64,000 nucleotides of DNA from Alsobacter metallidurans (GCF_014636935.1 NZ_BMES01000001.1:2051782-2115781), one strand, 5' to 3'; positions 56,026-64,000 are shown, counted from the stretch's first letter. Translations and numbers: made by a program. The notes: generated by a model from the letters alone, not told the origin.

Positions 56026-56295
56026 CTATCGAAGGAAATACAAGATGCCGGACAGCGCCGCGACCACAAGCGCGACGTCCGGCAGCTTGGCGAGCAGGTC
56101 CCGGATCGTGCGCGACACGTAACAGTCGCCGCAGGCGTAGCGCGTCAGCTTCTTGACCCGCTTGAACACCAGCATCATGCGCTTGGGCTTGTTGTCGTCC
56201 TCAGCCTCGACCTGCACGGTGTAGCGAACCGCCTTGCCGTGCGGGACCATCCGGCCGCAGCTGAAGCACTGATGTGTTCTCTCGACCGCCGGCAC
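56026..56295 (-). CDS. Small zinc-ribbon-like protein with C-terminal membrane segment
   Basis: An 89-residue protein starting at GTG 56295 because GGAGGT lies 6 bases upstream; earlier in-frame ATGs lack a ribosome site. Two Cys pairs (HQCFSCGRM and YACGDCYV) about 40 residues apart make a likely zinc ribbon, and the C-terminus ends in a hydrophobic helix (DVALVVAALSGILYFLR). No family recognised. It faces the TadG-like gene tail to tail with 6 bases between stops. Confidence 0.68.
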   Translation of the reverse strand: MPAVERTHQCFSCGRMVPHGKAVRYTVQVEAEDDNKPKRMMLVFKRVKKLTRYACGDCYVSRTIRDLLAKLPDVALVVAALSGILYFLR

Positions 56296-56424
56296 GCCGC
56301 ACCTCCGTTGGCGGGAGGGAGCATGGTGCGAAGAGATTGCAATCAAGTTACTCGTATAAGTTGTTTTCCTGGCCGAGGCGGCCAAACAAACGCGGCCGCA
56401 GGGCTGGCATCGGCAATGAACGGC

Positions 56425-58134
56425 TCACGACGATCCTGCGCCTTTCCTTTGGCGCGTTTCAATTGCCTTGCTGGCCGACCGCTTGGTTTGCACCCGTTGC
56501 GCGGGTCTCGCCGGGGGGGCGCTGTTCTGGACAGGAGCGTTCGCGCCAAGGCTGTTCAGGTGGAGCGCCTCTGCGCGCGCAAGCAATTCGGCCGCGCCCG
56601 CCCGCCGAACAAGATCCGCGTTGCCGCTCGAGAATGCGCTGGCTCCCTCAATGACCGAGACCGCCTCAAGCACGCCCAAAACAGGCGAACGGGGCGGAAC
56701 GCGCACGATCTTTCCGCCGACGATCACGAGGCCGCCGCCATCCTCGGCCACGCCGCGAAACACCAGGGGCCACTCGTCCGGCACCCAGACGTCGATGTAG
56801 CTCGGCTCGGTCGTCAGCACCTGGGCGCAGAAAATCTCTTGGACGCCGGTCCGCGTATCGGTCCAGAACGGAACGAAGACTTCGTCGGTCGCCGCGAGCC
56901 CGAAATAGTCGCCAATGAACAGCAGGTTCCGGTCGCCATGCGACCAGGGCGCGTTCACGTCCGGGTTCCAGCCGTGCTTTGTCACCCGTCGCCGATGAGG
57001 GAAGGTCCCGGCGTCATCGTAGGAGGCAGACAGATAGAGGTTGAGCAGATAAGGGCCGGCCCCGAATTCTTGCCCGAAGGCATAGAATGCGCACCCGACC
57101 GTGCCGCTCGGGGTCGCGGCGAGCTGGGGCATGAAGCAGTGCTGGCCGGGCAGCACGCCAGACGGAATGAGAGGAGAACCGCTTGTCGGGCCTTCCCAGG
57201 TCTGGCCGCCGTCGCGCGACACTCTGTAGAAGATCCGGCTGACGCCGTCCCGGAGTTCCGGCCAGGCGATGACGAGCGTTCCGCCTGAGCCGACCGCGGC
57301 CGTGACCATGGTGCGCACGCGAAAATGCCCGTTTGGCAGAATCGGGAAGCCGCCCACTGATGTCGAAAGACCCTCCAAGCCCTGCACGTCGGCGACCACC
57401 ACCGGCTTTTCAAAGGTCGCGCCGCCATCTTTCGAGCGCAGGTGTCGGACGCTGGATTTGCTGGCCGGACTGATGTCGAAGATGTGGATCCAGCCATTCG
57501 AGTCGGTGACGATCGCAGGCGCGTAAACGGAAAAGTCGAGATGCCCGGCAGCTTTCTGCGCGCCTGGCCCGCGCCATGTAAGCCCGCCGTCAGTGGACCG
57601 CGCAAATCCGCAATTCTGGTTCGCGCCCCACACTGCGTAGACATTGCCGTGGAACGGGCTTTCCGGCCTGTCATCGGCGGCCATCCACTGCTTGTCGTCA
57701 CGATCGCTGGTGGTCAGTTGAACGGGGTTGCTCCACGTTTGGCCGCCATCGCCTGAGCGGTAGACCACCATCCCGAGTCCTGTCAGATCCTGGCCATAAG
57801 ACAGGGGCTCACCAAGCAGGTAGGCTGCGCCGTTCGCGTCGAAGGTCACCGCCGGGTCCGTCATGCCTTGCCAGCCCGGCAGCATGGGCAACGTGCTTTC
57901 GCCCCACGTCTCGCCTCCGTCCAAGCTGTAGAATGGGCTGAGGTGGAAGTGGTACTTCTGCGGTTCGTCGAACCGCTTCGATGCGCCGACCAGATTGCTT
58001 GGGTTGCGGGGGTTCACCGCAAGATCAGATTCGCTCCGTGACTGGCTGGCGGTGCTGTGGCTGACCTGGACCTCCAGCCCCACATACAGACCTGGCCCTT
58101 TTGGATTCGCGAAGTCCGGCAAGGTGAAATGCAT
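56425..58134 (-). CDS. BNR/Asp-box repeat protein (sialidase-like propeller)
   Basis: A 569-residue beta-propeller protein. Five Asp-box motifs are visible: SLDGGETWGE (about 70), SGDGGQTWSN, STDGGLTWRG, SKDGGATFEK and SRDGGQTWEG. Asp boxes are structural and occur in sialidases, photosystem II assembly factors and glycosidases; the catalytic Arg triad of sialidases is not evident, so enzymatic activity is open. No signal peptide. ATG 58134 has AGGAGG upstream. A 53-residue membrane peptide gene lies 31 bases upstream. Base composition looks less GC-rich than the neighbours. Confidence 0.82.
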   Translation of the reverse strand: MHFTLPDFANPKGPGLYVGLEVQVSHSTASQSRSESDLAVNPRNPSNLVGASKRFDEPQKYHFHLSPFYSLDGGETWGESTLPMLPGWQGMTDPAVTFDANGAAYLLGEPLSYGQDLTGLGMVVYRSGDGGQTWSNPVQLTTSDRDDKQWMAADDRPESPFHGNVYAVWGANQNCGFARSTDGGLTWRGPGAQKAAGHLDFSVYAPAIVTDSNGWIHIFDISPASKSSVRHLRSKDGGATFEKPVVVADVQGLEGLSTSVGGFPILPNGHFRVRTMVTAAVGSGGTLVIAWPELRDGVSRIFYRVSRDGGQTWEGPTSGSPLIPSGVLPGQHCFMPQLAATPSGTVGCAFYAFGQEFGAGPYLLNLYLSASYDDAGTFPHRRRVTKHGWNPDVNAPWSHGDRNLLFIGDYFGLAATDEVFVPFWTDTRTGVQEIFCAQVLTTEPSYIDVWVPDEWPLVFRGVAEDGGGLVIVGGKIVRVPPRSPVLGVLEAVSVIEGASAFSSGNADLVRRAGAAELLARAEALHLNSLGANAPVQNSAPPARPAQRVQTKRSASKAIETRQRKGAGSS

Positions 58135-58165
58135 CTCACGCCTCCTGTGGTGAGAGAGCGGGCGC

Positions 58166-58327
58166 CTAGTGCTGGCTGCGGCCGCGCGACTTCCGCGTCC
58201 AGGCGACAAGCCGACGCCTGGCGACAATTGCGACAACCAGGGCGGCTGCGGCCGCCGTATAGAGCGCCTCGGTTGCGCCGGAGCCCCCGTCGGGAGACAC
58301 GCCGAATAACTGCTCGAACCAGTCCAT
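58166..58327 (-). CDS. 53-residue membrane peptide upstream of the BNR gene
   Basis: The product starts MDWFEQLFGVSPDGGSGATE, followed by a transmembrane segment (ALYTAAAAALVVAIVA, about 21-36) and a basic tail (RRRLVAWTRKSRGRSQH). The order short motif, membrane helix, Arg cluster resembles C-terminal sorting signals such as VPDGGST-type CTERM domains, but here it is a whole protein. GAGG precedes ATG 58327. It is 31 bases from the BNR gene and probably co-expressed. Confidence 0.66.
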   Translation of the reverse strand: MDWFEQLFGVSPDGGSGATEALYTAAAAALVVAIVARRRLVAWTRKSRGRSQH

Positions 58328-58668
58328 CGCGACACCTCGTCGGGAGTCCCCGCCCGGCAGCCCGGCGGGGTATGAGTCTCTGGCGGCTCTCTCAACGGCG
58401 TCCATAACCCGGAGGCGGCGCGCCAATGATCGGCGCTCTGGCAGACGGAAGCTCTGCCGTCAGTAGAAGCCTGGCTGCATTGCAAGACTAACCGAGCCCG
58501 GAGATCCCGAATGTGAAGCTGAACACGTTCCGTTACGCCCTGCGCCTCGGAACGAAGCCAAAATCTCCGTTCAACCGCGCAGGCGGCGGATGCTCATTCG
58601 TACCGGCCGACTCCGCCCTTGCGGGGAGGATCTAAAAAACGTAGACGATCCAACGTGGCTCGCCACGC
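58328..58668. other. Intergenic region between the BNR operon and tRNA-Pro
   Basis: Contains the promoters of the BNR operon (minus) and tRNA-Pro (plus). A hairpin GACGG-AAGCTCTG-CCGTC is visible near 58446. No tRNA-derived attachment repeat or further gene is seen. Confidence 0.45.
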
Positions 58669-58745
58669 CGGGGTATAGCGCAGCCTGGTAGCGCGGAAGT
58701 TTTGGGTACTTCAGGTCGCAGGTTCGAATCCTGCTGCCCCGACCA
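58669..58745 (+). tRNA. tRNA-Pro (TGG)
   Basis: A complete cloverleaf of 77 bases with encoded CCA. Acceptor CGGGGTA/TGCCCCG (one G-U), D-arm CAGCCTGGTAGCGC, anticodon stem GAAGT/ACTTC around loop TTTGGGT giving anticodon TGG, T-arm with GGTTCGAATCC. Confidence 0.96.
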
Positions 58746-58794
58746 TGCGGCGAGCACCGGTTCCGAGTCCCGGATCAACGAGCAGCGAGCAGCC

Positions 58795-59097
58795 ATGTCC
58801 GCCAGGATCTATCGTCCCGCCAAGACCGCCATGCAGTCCGGCACGGCCAAGTACACCCGCTGGCTGCTCGAGTTCGAGCGCGAGGCGAAGGACATCGATC
58901 CGCTGATGGGCTGGACCAGCTCGGGCGACACCCGCCAGCAGGTGAAGCTCTGGTTCGACACCAAGGAAGACGCGCTCGCCTACGCGCAGCGCAACGGCAT
59001 CGCGGCCACGGTCGAAGAGCCGCACGAGCCCAAGCGCCGGCAGATCGCCTATGCGGACAACTTCAAGTTCAACCGCGTCGGCCAGTGGACCCACTGA
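58795..59097 (+). CDS. Complex I NDUFS4-like accessory subunit (ETC_C1_NDUFA4 family)
   Basis: A 100-residue protein of the family corresponding to the mitochondrial 18-kDa complex I subunit, found in alphaproteobacteria. Core motifs: [38 protein letters not shown] (family G-W-x-S-S-x-D-T), and [21 protein letters not shown] at the end. It probably stabilises NADH dehydrogenase I at the membrane. It lies between tRNA-Pro and tRNA-Arg. Confidence 0.93.
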   Translation: MSARIYRPAKTAMQSGTAKYTRWLLEFEREAKDIDPLMGWTSSGDTRQQVKLWFDTKEDALAYAQRNGIAATVEEPHEPKRRQIAYADNFKFNRVGQWTH

Positions 59098-59120
59098 CGC
59101 CGGCCCACCCCGGCCGTTCC

Positions 59121-59197
59121 GGCCCCGTAGCTCAGATGGATAGAGCAAGGACCTTCTAAGTCCGAGGTCGCAGGTTCGAATCCTGCCGGGGTCGCCA
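59121..59197 (+). tRNA. tRNA-Arg (TCT)
   Basis: A 77-base cloverleaf with encoded CCA. Acceptor GGCCCCG/CGGGGTC (one G-U), D-arm AGCTCAGATGGATAGAGC, anticodon stem GGAC/GTCC with loop CTTCTAA giving anticodon TCT, T-arm GGTTCGAATCC. Confidence 0.96.
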
Positions 59198-59671
59198 ATC
59201 TCTTCTCGAGGCCTCAGGATCCCGGTGGGTCAGGCGACCGCTGTGCTGCGGGTTGGTGGCTTGACGCAACAGAGCCGCGCCTGAGTCTACGCCGAAGTGG
59301 CGCGTGAGCTTTGGTCAGCCGAGGTCTGGCCAATACGTCGGGCTGAACTCCGAGGCAGGGCGCTGTCGTCACGCGACTGGACGCGAGGTTTAGGATCGTC
59401 GGGCTAACGACCTTGGCGCCGATCATCGGGGTTCAGCCCCGGAGCAGATCGATGTTGATCCGGCCTATTCAGGATCATCTCCCGCTACGCCGCCGTCATA
59501 GGCCGGGCGGTCTCAAGCGTCGGTGAGCCGGCGCGGGCAAACACCAATACGTGCAAAGAGCACTCGCGGCATCTGGCTCGCGCATGGGTTCACCAATGCT
59601 GGATCGGGTGGCGAGCCCAGCCTGCGCCTGCCACTATGGCGGCCTCGCTGCATCGCCTGTCCAGGATTTCC
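59198..59671. other. Region downstream of tRNA-Arg without recognised genes
   Basis: About 470 bases. A short minus-strand frame (59214-59426) lacks a ribosome site and any recognisable domain. No repeat of the tRNA 3' end is found, so no attachment site is supported. Confidence 0.4.
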
Positions 59672-61228
59672 ATGTCCCCCGATTCCGCCCTCTCGCCCAG
59701 CATCGTCAGAGCCGCCCAGATCATCCGGGGTTTCGACAAGGACGATCAACCGCGGATCGAGGCGGACGCCGCCGTCGTGGTGCAGGGCGGCATGATTCAG
59801 GCGATTGGGCCTGCGGCCGAAATGGCGGCGCGCTACCCCGGCGCCGCCATGCATGGCGGCGACGGCTTCGTGATCACGCCCGGCTTCGTCAACGCGCACC
59901 ACCATGTCGGGCTGACGCCGCTGCAACTGGGCTCGGCGGATCACCCGCTGGAGCTCTGGTTCGCGAGCCGGCTGGCGCTCCGTGACGTCGACCTCACGCT
60001 GGACACGCTCTACTCGGCCTTCGAGATGATCGCGAGCGGCGTCACCACGGTGCAGCATCTCCACAGCCGCGCTCCCGGAACGCCCCGCGACATCGTGGCG
60101 GCGGCCGAGAAGGTGATCTCGGCCTACAGGGCCATCGGCATGCGAGCGACATATTCGATGGCGCTGCGCGACCAGAACCGCCTCGTCTACGAGGACGACG
60201 CGGATTTCGTGGCGCGGCTGCCGGACGACCTGAAGCCCGCCATGCGGGATTACTTCACCCGTTTCACCGTGCCGCTCGCGGACCAGATTGCGGTGTCCGA
60301 GGAGCTGCTGCGGCGCTACGCGGACGATCCGCTGATCCGGGTGCAGGTCGCGCCGTCCAATCTCCATTGGCTCAGCGAGAACGCGCTGGAGGCGGCCGGC
60401 GATCTCGCGCGGCGCCACGGCGTGCCGCTGCACATGCATCTCCTGGAGACGCCTTACCAGAAGGCCTATGCGCGGCGTCGCACCGGCGGCTCCGCTGTGC
60501 GCCATCTGGAGCGGCTGGGCCTGCTGGGCCCCCAGATGACGCTTGGCCACGGCGTCTGGATGACCGAGGACGACATTGCGCTCTGCGCCCAATCGGGCAC
60601 GCGGATCTGCCACAACTGCAGCTCGAATTTCCGCCTCAAGAGCGGCGTCGCGCCCGTGAACCGCTTCCTGGCCGAGGGCGTTCCGGTCGCGATCGGCATC
60701 GACGAGGCGGGCGTCAACGACGACCGCGACATGCTGCAGGAGATGCGCATGGTGCTGCGCACGCATCGCGAGCCGGGCATCGACGCGCCGCATCCGTCGC
60801 CCGCCACCGTGATGCGCATGGCGACCGAGCACGGCGCTGGGACAACGCCTTTCGCGGGGTCGATCGGCCGGCTGGAGCCCGGCATGGCGGCCGATCTCGT
60901 ACTGTTCGACTGGAAGGCCGTGACCTACCCCTACCAGTCGGCCGATCTCGGCCTTGTCGAGACGCTGGTGCAGCGGGCCAAGAGCGGCGCGGTGCATTCG
61001 GTGATAATCGGCGGCGATTTCGTGTATCAGGACCGCCGGTTCACCCGTGTCAACCGCGACGCCGCCTTGGCCGAGATCGCGGCCCGGCTCGCAGCGCCGC
61101 TGACGCCGGCCGAGGAGGCCCGCCGGGTTCTCGCCCGCGAGGCCATGCCGCATGTCCGGCGCTTCTACGACGGATACCTGGACGGGCTCGGCGATGAGCC
61201 GCACTACCGCACCAGCGGGCGGTTCTGA
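59672..61228 (+). CDS. Amidohydrolase / chlorohydrolase-like metal-dependent deaminase
   Basis: A 518-residue TIM-barrel hydrolase of the TRZ/ATZ (cytosine deaminase-like) branch. Metal ligands: PGFVNAHHHVGLTP (H-x-H), MHLLETP (His about 265), LGHGVWMTEDD (His) and IGIDEAGVNDD (Asp). LEPGMAADLVLFDW is the return of the small beta domain. ATG 59672 is preceded by CCAGGATTTCC. Enzymes of this branch deaminate or dechlorinate N-heterocycles. It converges on an operon of two PuuE-like enzymes, suggesting a nitrogen-compound pathway. Confidence 0.88.
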   Translation: MSPDSALSPSIVRAAQIIRGFDKDDQPRIEADAAVVVQGGMIQAIGPAAEMAARYPGAAMHGGDGFVITPGFVNAHHHVGLTPLQLGSADHPLELWFASRLALRDVDLTLDTLYSAFEMIASGVTTVQHLHSRAPGTPRDIVAAAEKVISAYRAIGMRATYSMALRDQNRLVYEDDADFVARLPDDLKPAMRDYFTRFTVPLADQIAVSEELLRRYADDPLIRVQVAPSNLHWLSENALEAAGDLARRHGVPLHMHLLETPYQKAYARRRTGGSAVRHLERLGLLGPQMTLGHGVWMTEDDIALCAQSGTRICHNCSSNFRLKSGVAPVNRFLAEGVPVAIGIDEAGVNDDRDMLQEMRMVLRTHREPGIDAPHPSPATVMRMATEHGAGTTPFAGSIGRLEPGMAADLVLFDWKAVTYPYQSADLGLVETLVQRAKSGAVHSVIIGGDFVYQDRRFTRVNRDAALAEIAARLAAPLTPAEEARRVLAREAMPHVRRFYDGYLDGLGDEPHYRTSGRF

Positions 61229-61233
61229 GGCGG

Positions 61234-62133
61234 CTAGGCTGGCGGAACCTGCGCCGCAAAGGCGGCCGCGATGTCGCGGCGCTGCGCCAGCCAGAGCGCG
61301 TCCTTGTGCCGGGCGAGCAGCGCCAGCGTGTCGCGAAAAGCCGGGAAACGGCCGGGCCGCCCGGCGATGCGCAGGTGGAACCCGATGTTGAGGAGGCGCG
61401 GCAGGCCGCGTTCGGCCTCGGCGATCAGCACCGAAAGGGCGTCCGCCACATACTCCGCCATCTCGCGCGACCGCACGAAGCCGTTGGGATGAAAGAACTT
61501 CATGTCGTTCGCATCGAGCGAATAGGGCGTCACCAGCAGGGGCAGGGAGCCGTTGCGGTCCCAGTAGGGCAGGTCGTCGTCGAACCCGTTGGACGTGTAC
61601 GCAAAGCCGCGCTCGCGCAGCAGATCTCGCGTCCACGGGCTCTCGCCGCCGCGGCAGAAGAATCCGACCGGCTGCTGGCCCGTGGCGGACAGGATGGCGT
61701 CGACGCAGCGGTCGAGGTCCCGCGCCTCGGTCTCCCTGTCCGAGTAGTCGGCGTGCGGGCGCCAGCGCCAGCCATGCACGGCGAACTCGTGGCCTCTCCG
61801 GGCCGCCTCGGCGGCGACCTGGGGCGAGCGCTCCACGGCTTGGCCGCAGGCGAAGAACGTGGCCGGGATTGCGTGGGCGTCCAGCGCGTCCAGCATTCGC
61901 CAGACGCCGGCCCGCATCCCGTAGGCGAAGATCTGCTCCTGGCCCTGGTCGCGCACGCCGGCCGGCACCACGCTCATGACCTCGCCCATGGGCTCCGACC
62001 GGGCGTCTCCGTCGCCGACCTGATGCTCCGAGCCTTCCTCGAAATTTACCACCACCGACACGGCGAGGCGCTTGCCGCCCGGCCACGTCACGTCGGGCCA
62101 GCGGCCGCCATAGCCAAGAAGGTCGCGCGTCAT
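61234..62133 (-). CDS. Polysaccharide deacetylase-fold protein, PuuE-like (1)
   Basis: A 299-residue NodB-fold protein close to the PuuE group (metal-independent allantoinase). Motif 1 reads SVVVNFEEGSE instead of TFDDG, motif 2 EFAVHGWRWRPH, and later FFCRGGESPW and GFHLRIAGRPGR. The fragmentary metal triad is expected for PuuE types. It overlaps the upstream paralogue by 4 bases (ATGA) and is last in a four-gene set with BtpA-like and truncated genes. Allantoin is one possible substrate but not proven. Confidence 0.84.
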   Translation of the reverse strand: MTRDLLGYGGRWPDVTWPGGKRLAVSVVVNFEEGSEHQVGDGDARSEPMGEVMSVVPAGVRDQGQEQIFAYGMRAGVWRMLDALDAHAIPATFFACGQAVERSPQVAAEAARRGHEFAVHGWRWRPHADYSDRETEARDLDRCVDAILSATGQQPVGFFCRGGESPWTRDLLRERGFAYTSNGFDDDLPYWDRNGSLPLLVTPYSLDANDMKFFHPNGFVRSREMAEYVADALSVLIAEAERGLPRLLNIGFHLRIAGRPGRFPAFRDTLALLARHKDALWLAQRRDIAAAFAAQVPPA

Positions 62134-63116
62134 GGCTGCTCCCCGGCGGCGAAACCGGCGGGCGTGGGCCGCGGCGCCCAGGGCGGCTCGCCGAGGCCGG
62201 CGAGCCAGGCTTTGGCGATCGCGTCGCGGCGGGCGAACCACACGCCGGGCCTGGCGGCCATGTGCTCCAGCAGGCGCTCCAGCCCGCCGATGCGGGCCGG
62301 CCGGCCGATGATGCGCAGGTGCAGCCCGATCGACAGCATGCGCGGAGCGTCCGCTCCCTCGGCGTAGAGCCGCTCGAAGGCGTCGATGCAGTAGCGGGCG
62401 AAGTCGTCCGCGAACACGAAGCCGCCGCCGTTGTAGAAACGCATGTCGTTGGTGTCGAAGGCGTAGGGCAGCACTACGTGCCGCCTGCCATCCTGCTCCA
62501 CCAGAAAGGGAACGTCGTCGTTGTAGGCATTTGAATCGTACAGGAACCCGCCATGTTCGATCAGCAGTCGGCGGGTGTTCACCGAGGTGGCCGAGCGGGT
62601 GTGCCAGCCCACCGGCGGCGCCCCGGCGGCGGCCTCGATCGCCTTGGCGGCGCGCAGGATCACGCGGCGCTCGGCGGCCTCGTCCATATGGACCTGCCGC
62701 TCCCAACGGTAGCCATGCGAGGACACCTCGTGGCCGTCCGCGACAGCCTCCCGGGCGATCCACGGCGAGATCTCCAGCGCCCGGCCGTTGGCGTTCAGCG
62801 TGGCGGCGACGCCGTAGCGCTTCAGCAGCGCGCGGATGCGCGGCCAGCCGGCGCGCACGCCGTATTCGAAGTGGCTCTCCATGCACAGGTCGCGGGCGCC
62901 TTCGACCTTCTCGACCGCCTCGTAGATGAACTCGTTGCGCTCGTCGCCCATGCCGAGCGAAAGCTCCGCGCCTTCCTCGATGTTGACCACCACCGAAACC
63001 GCGAGCCGGGCGTCCCCGGGCCAGCGCACCGATGGCCCGCCCGCCCGGTAGCCGGCGAAATCCCGATCATGGGCGAGGCCGCGTTCGCCCGCCGGAGAGT
63101 TTCCAGGCCCGCTCAT
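62130..63116 (-). CDS. Polysaccharide deacetylase-fold protein, PuuE-like (2)
   Basis: A 328-residue paralogue of the gene downstream (shared SVVVN-x-EEG, HG-x-RW, GLHLRI-x-GRP, NDM-x-F motifs), a tandem duplication that has diverged strongly. Motif 2 is SSHGYRWERQ. Overlaps the BtpA-like gene by 4 bases. Two such enzymes side by side suggest sequential or substrate-specific steps, or a heteromer. Confidence 0.84.
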   Translation of the reverse strand: MSGPGNSPAGERGLAHDRDFAGYRAGGPSVRWPGDARLAVSVVVNIEEGAELSLGMGDERNEFIYEAVEKVEGARDLCMESHFEYGVRAGWPRIRALLKRYGVAATLNANGRALEISPWIAREAVADGHEVSSHGYRWERQVHMDEAAERRVILRAAKAIEAAAGAPPVGWHTRSATSVNTRRLLIEHGGFLYDSNAYNDDVPFLVEQDGRRHVVLPYAFDTNDMRFYNGGGFVFADDFARYCIDAFERLYAEGADAPRMLSIGLHLRIIGRPARIGGLERLLEHMAARPGVWFARRDAIAKAWLAGLGEPPWAPRPTPAGFAAGEQP

Positions 63117-63931
63117 GACCGCTTCGCCGCGAGCGACCGCACCTGATCCATGAACCGGCGCGTCTTGTCGGCGTCCCAGCGCAGCAGGTTGCCCTCGTGC
63201 GAACCGTCCAGCATCAGCGAGGTCGACACCACCGCGCCGTCGGCCACCGCCAGCGCATCGGCGACGTTCCCGTCCGTGACGCTGCCGCCAATCAGGAGGG
63301 GGCGACGGACGCCCGCCGCCCGGGTCCGGCGCACCCGGTCGAGGCTGTCCGCGAAGGTCGCGCCCGTGAGCACGAGGCCGTCGGCGCCGAAATTGGCCGC
63401 CGCCCTGGCGGCCTCCTCCACGGGCGCGGCGATCATGGGTTCGCTGGTGCGGTCATAGACGTCGGCCAGGATCGCGATGTCGTCTCTCCGCAGGGCGTGC
63501 CGATAGGTGCGGGCCGGAATGGCGAGCGCGGTTTTGGGCCCCTCCATGGTCATCGCGGCGGCGACGAACACCTTCAGCCGGACGAAACTGGCGTCGGCCG
63601 CATGCGCGATCGCGAGCGGGGCCTCAGCGTCGTGCGCCTGCACGATGATGCCGAGCTCTATGGCGGGAAACGCCTTGCGGATCTGGCGACCCAGCGCCGC
63701 CGTCACCGCGATCGTGGCGGGGGCGGCCGGGCCGACCTGCCGGGTCTGGTCCTGCAGCATCATGGCGGGCACGCCCGCTTCCGCGAAGACTCGGGCGTTG
63801 GTGAGCGCGTAATCCTCCAGAAACGCCATCGAGAGGCCGCGGGCGACCGAAAGGTCCGGCAGATGCAGCGCCGCCACGATGGCCGGGGCGGGGCCCTGCA
63901 GGAAGCGGGCGGAGGTCGTGTGGCTCATCAT
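63113..63931 (-). CDS. BtpA/SgcQ-family protein
   Basis: A 272-residue TIM-barrel-like protein: AALHLPDLSVARG at the start, GIIVQAHDAEAPLAIAHAAD, VRLKVFVAAAMTMEGP, ILADVYDRTSEPMI, and GADGLVLTGATFADSLD then LLIGGSVTDGNVADAL. BtpA members include a photosystem I biogenesis factor and SgcQ; the enzymatic role is unclear. ATG 63931 is chosen because the stop codon of the preceding frame overlaps it (TGATG), which indicates coupling. Confidence 0.85.
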   Translation of the reverse strand: MMSHTTSARFLQGPAPAIVAALHLPDLSVARGLSMAFLEDYALTNARVFAEAGVPAMMLQDQTRQVGPAAPATIAVTAALGRQIRKAFPAIELGIIVQAHDAEAPLAIAHAADASFVRLKVFVAAAMTMEGPKTALAIPARTYRHALRRDDIAILADVYDRTSEPMIAAPVEEAARAAANFGADGLVLTGATFADSLDRVRRTRAAGVRRPLLIGGSVTDGNVADALAVADGAVVSTSLMLDGSHEGNLLRWDADKTRRFMDQVRSLAAKRS

Positions 63932-64000
63932 CAATCTCGAAGCAGTTGCTGGATGGCGGGAGCGGCCGTTGCGGCCGCATCGTGTGGCAGGCGGGCGGCG
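63931..64000 (-). CDS. C-terminal end of an unidentified gene
   Basis: An open minus-strand frame from the window edge gives 22 residues ending ATAAPAIQQLLRD before TGA, which overlaps the BtpA-like start (TGATG). Ala-rich, no domain visible. Coupled placement suggests the first visible member of the operon; product unknown. Confidence 0.5.
   Translation of the reverse strand, partial: AARLPHDAAATAAPAIQQLLRD

Noticed and set aside
58540-58575. EcfG promoter upstream of tRNA-Pro
   Set aside because: GGAAC and CGTT are separated by only 14 bases, outside the 16-17 base rule.
59214-59426. 70-codon minus-strand ORF after tRNA-Arg
   Set aside because: No ribosome site, no recognisable motif and compositional bias like random GC-rich frames.
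59121-59671. tRNA-Arg as attachment site of an integrated element
   Set aside because: No integrase and no repeated tRNA 3' end were found downstream; the 470-base gap shows no mobile genes.

Overview
The window is GC-rich (high sixties percent by eye) and almost entirely chromosomal and coding. The gene set points to an alphaproteobacterium of the order Hyphomicrobiales (Rhizobiales). Supporting signs are the fabH-ihfA-merR order, a class I PHA synthase next to alaC-like/hom/glpX genes, nadABC behind paired operator-like palindromes, ppdK, HdeD and DUF1328 stress proteins, EcfG-type (general stress response) promoter matches, and dense families of short palindromic intergenic repeats. I cannot name the genus. 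There are two tRNA genes (Pro-TGG and Arg-TCT) and no rRNA, CRISPR array, phage or classical insertion sequence.

Layout. 1-2.6 kb: end of fabH, ihfA, a MerR regulator and an amidase. 2.7-7.2 kb: a 27-residue membrane peptide behind a stress-type promoter, repeats, an AcuI-like reductase, an MFS transporter, a PaaI thioesterase and a MarR regulator. 7.25-11 kb: the NAD de novo operon nadA-nadB-nadC. 11.2-19.2 kb: a SleB-type wall hydrolase, PHA synthase, a small lipoprotein-like gene, then an alanine-type aminotransferase, homoserine dehydrogenase and class II fructose-bisphosphatase. 19.4-25 kb: an unknown protein, a lone receiver, an ABC-2 exporter pair and a stand-alone AceE/transketolase-like enzyme. 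25-29 kb: repeats with an embedded GIY-YIG gene, then three envelope genes (L,D-transpeptidase, extensin-like protein, lytic transglycosylase). 29.5-35.4 kb: gnd-gntK-isochorismatase, a tandem repeat array, a class II aldolase, a D,D-carboxypeptidase, a MOSC protein and DUF1328. 35.7-43.2 kb: infA, a DHA2 transporter, an NDH-SelD fusion, arfB, a degenerate receiver, ppx and rlmE. 43.2-48.9 kb: repeats with a second embedded GIY-YIG gene, ppdK, HdeD and a GreA-like factor. 49-54.5 kb: a phosphopantetheinyl transferase, marR-emrA-emrB, a double cold-shock protein and DUF192. 54.4-59.2 kb: a candidate stress sRNA, an orphan TadG-like protein, a BNR-repeat protein with a 53-residue membrane partner, and tRNAs flanking an NDUFS4-like complex I subunit. 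59.7-64 kb: an amidohydrolase facing a coupled operon of two PuuE-like deacetylase-fold enzymes, a BtpA-like protein and one truncated gene.

Two threads stand out. First, four sites match the EcfG promoter pattern GGAAC-N16/17-(C)GTT. One sits just upstream of an unannotated minus-strand candidate sRNA with a C-rich, anti-Shine-Dalgarno-like loop and a strong terminator. The others precede a 27-aa peptide, DUF1328 and, less convincingly, ppdK. Second, four families of short repeats occur as inverted pairs. In two unrelated families one pair brackets a small GIY-YIG nuclease gene while other pairs of the same family are empty, which looks like a miniature mobile-element system with cargo-bearing and empty forms.
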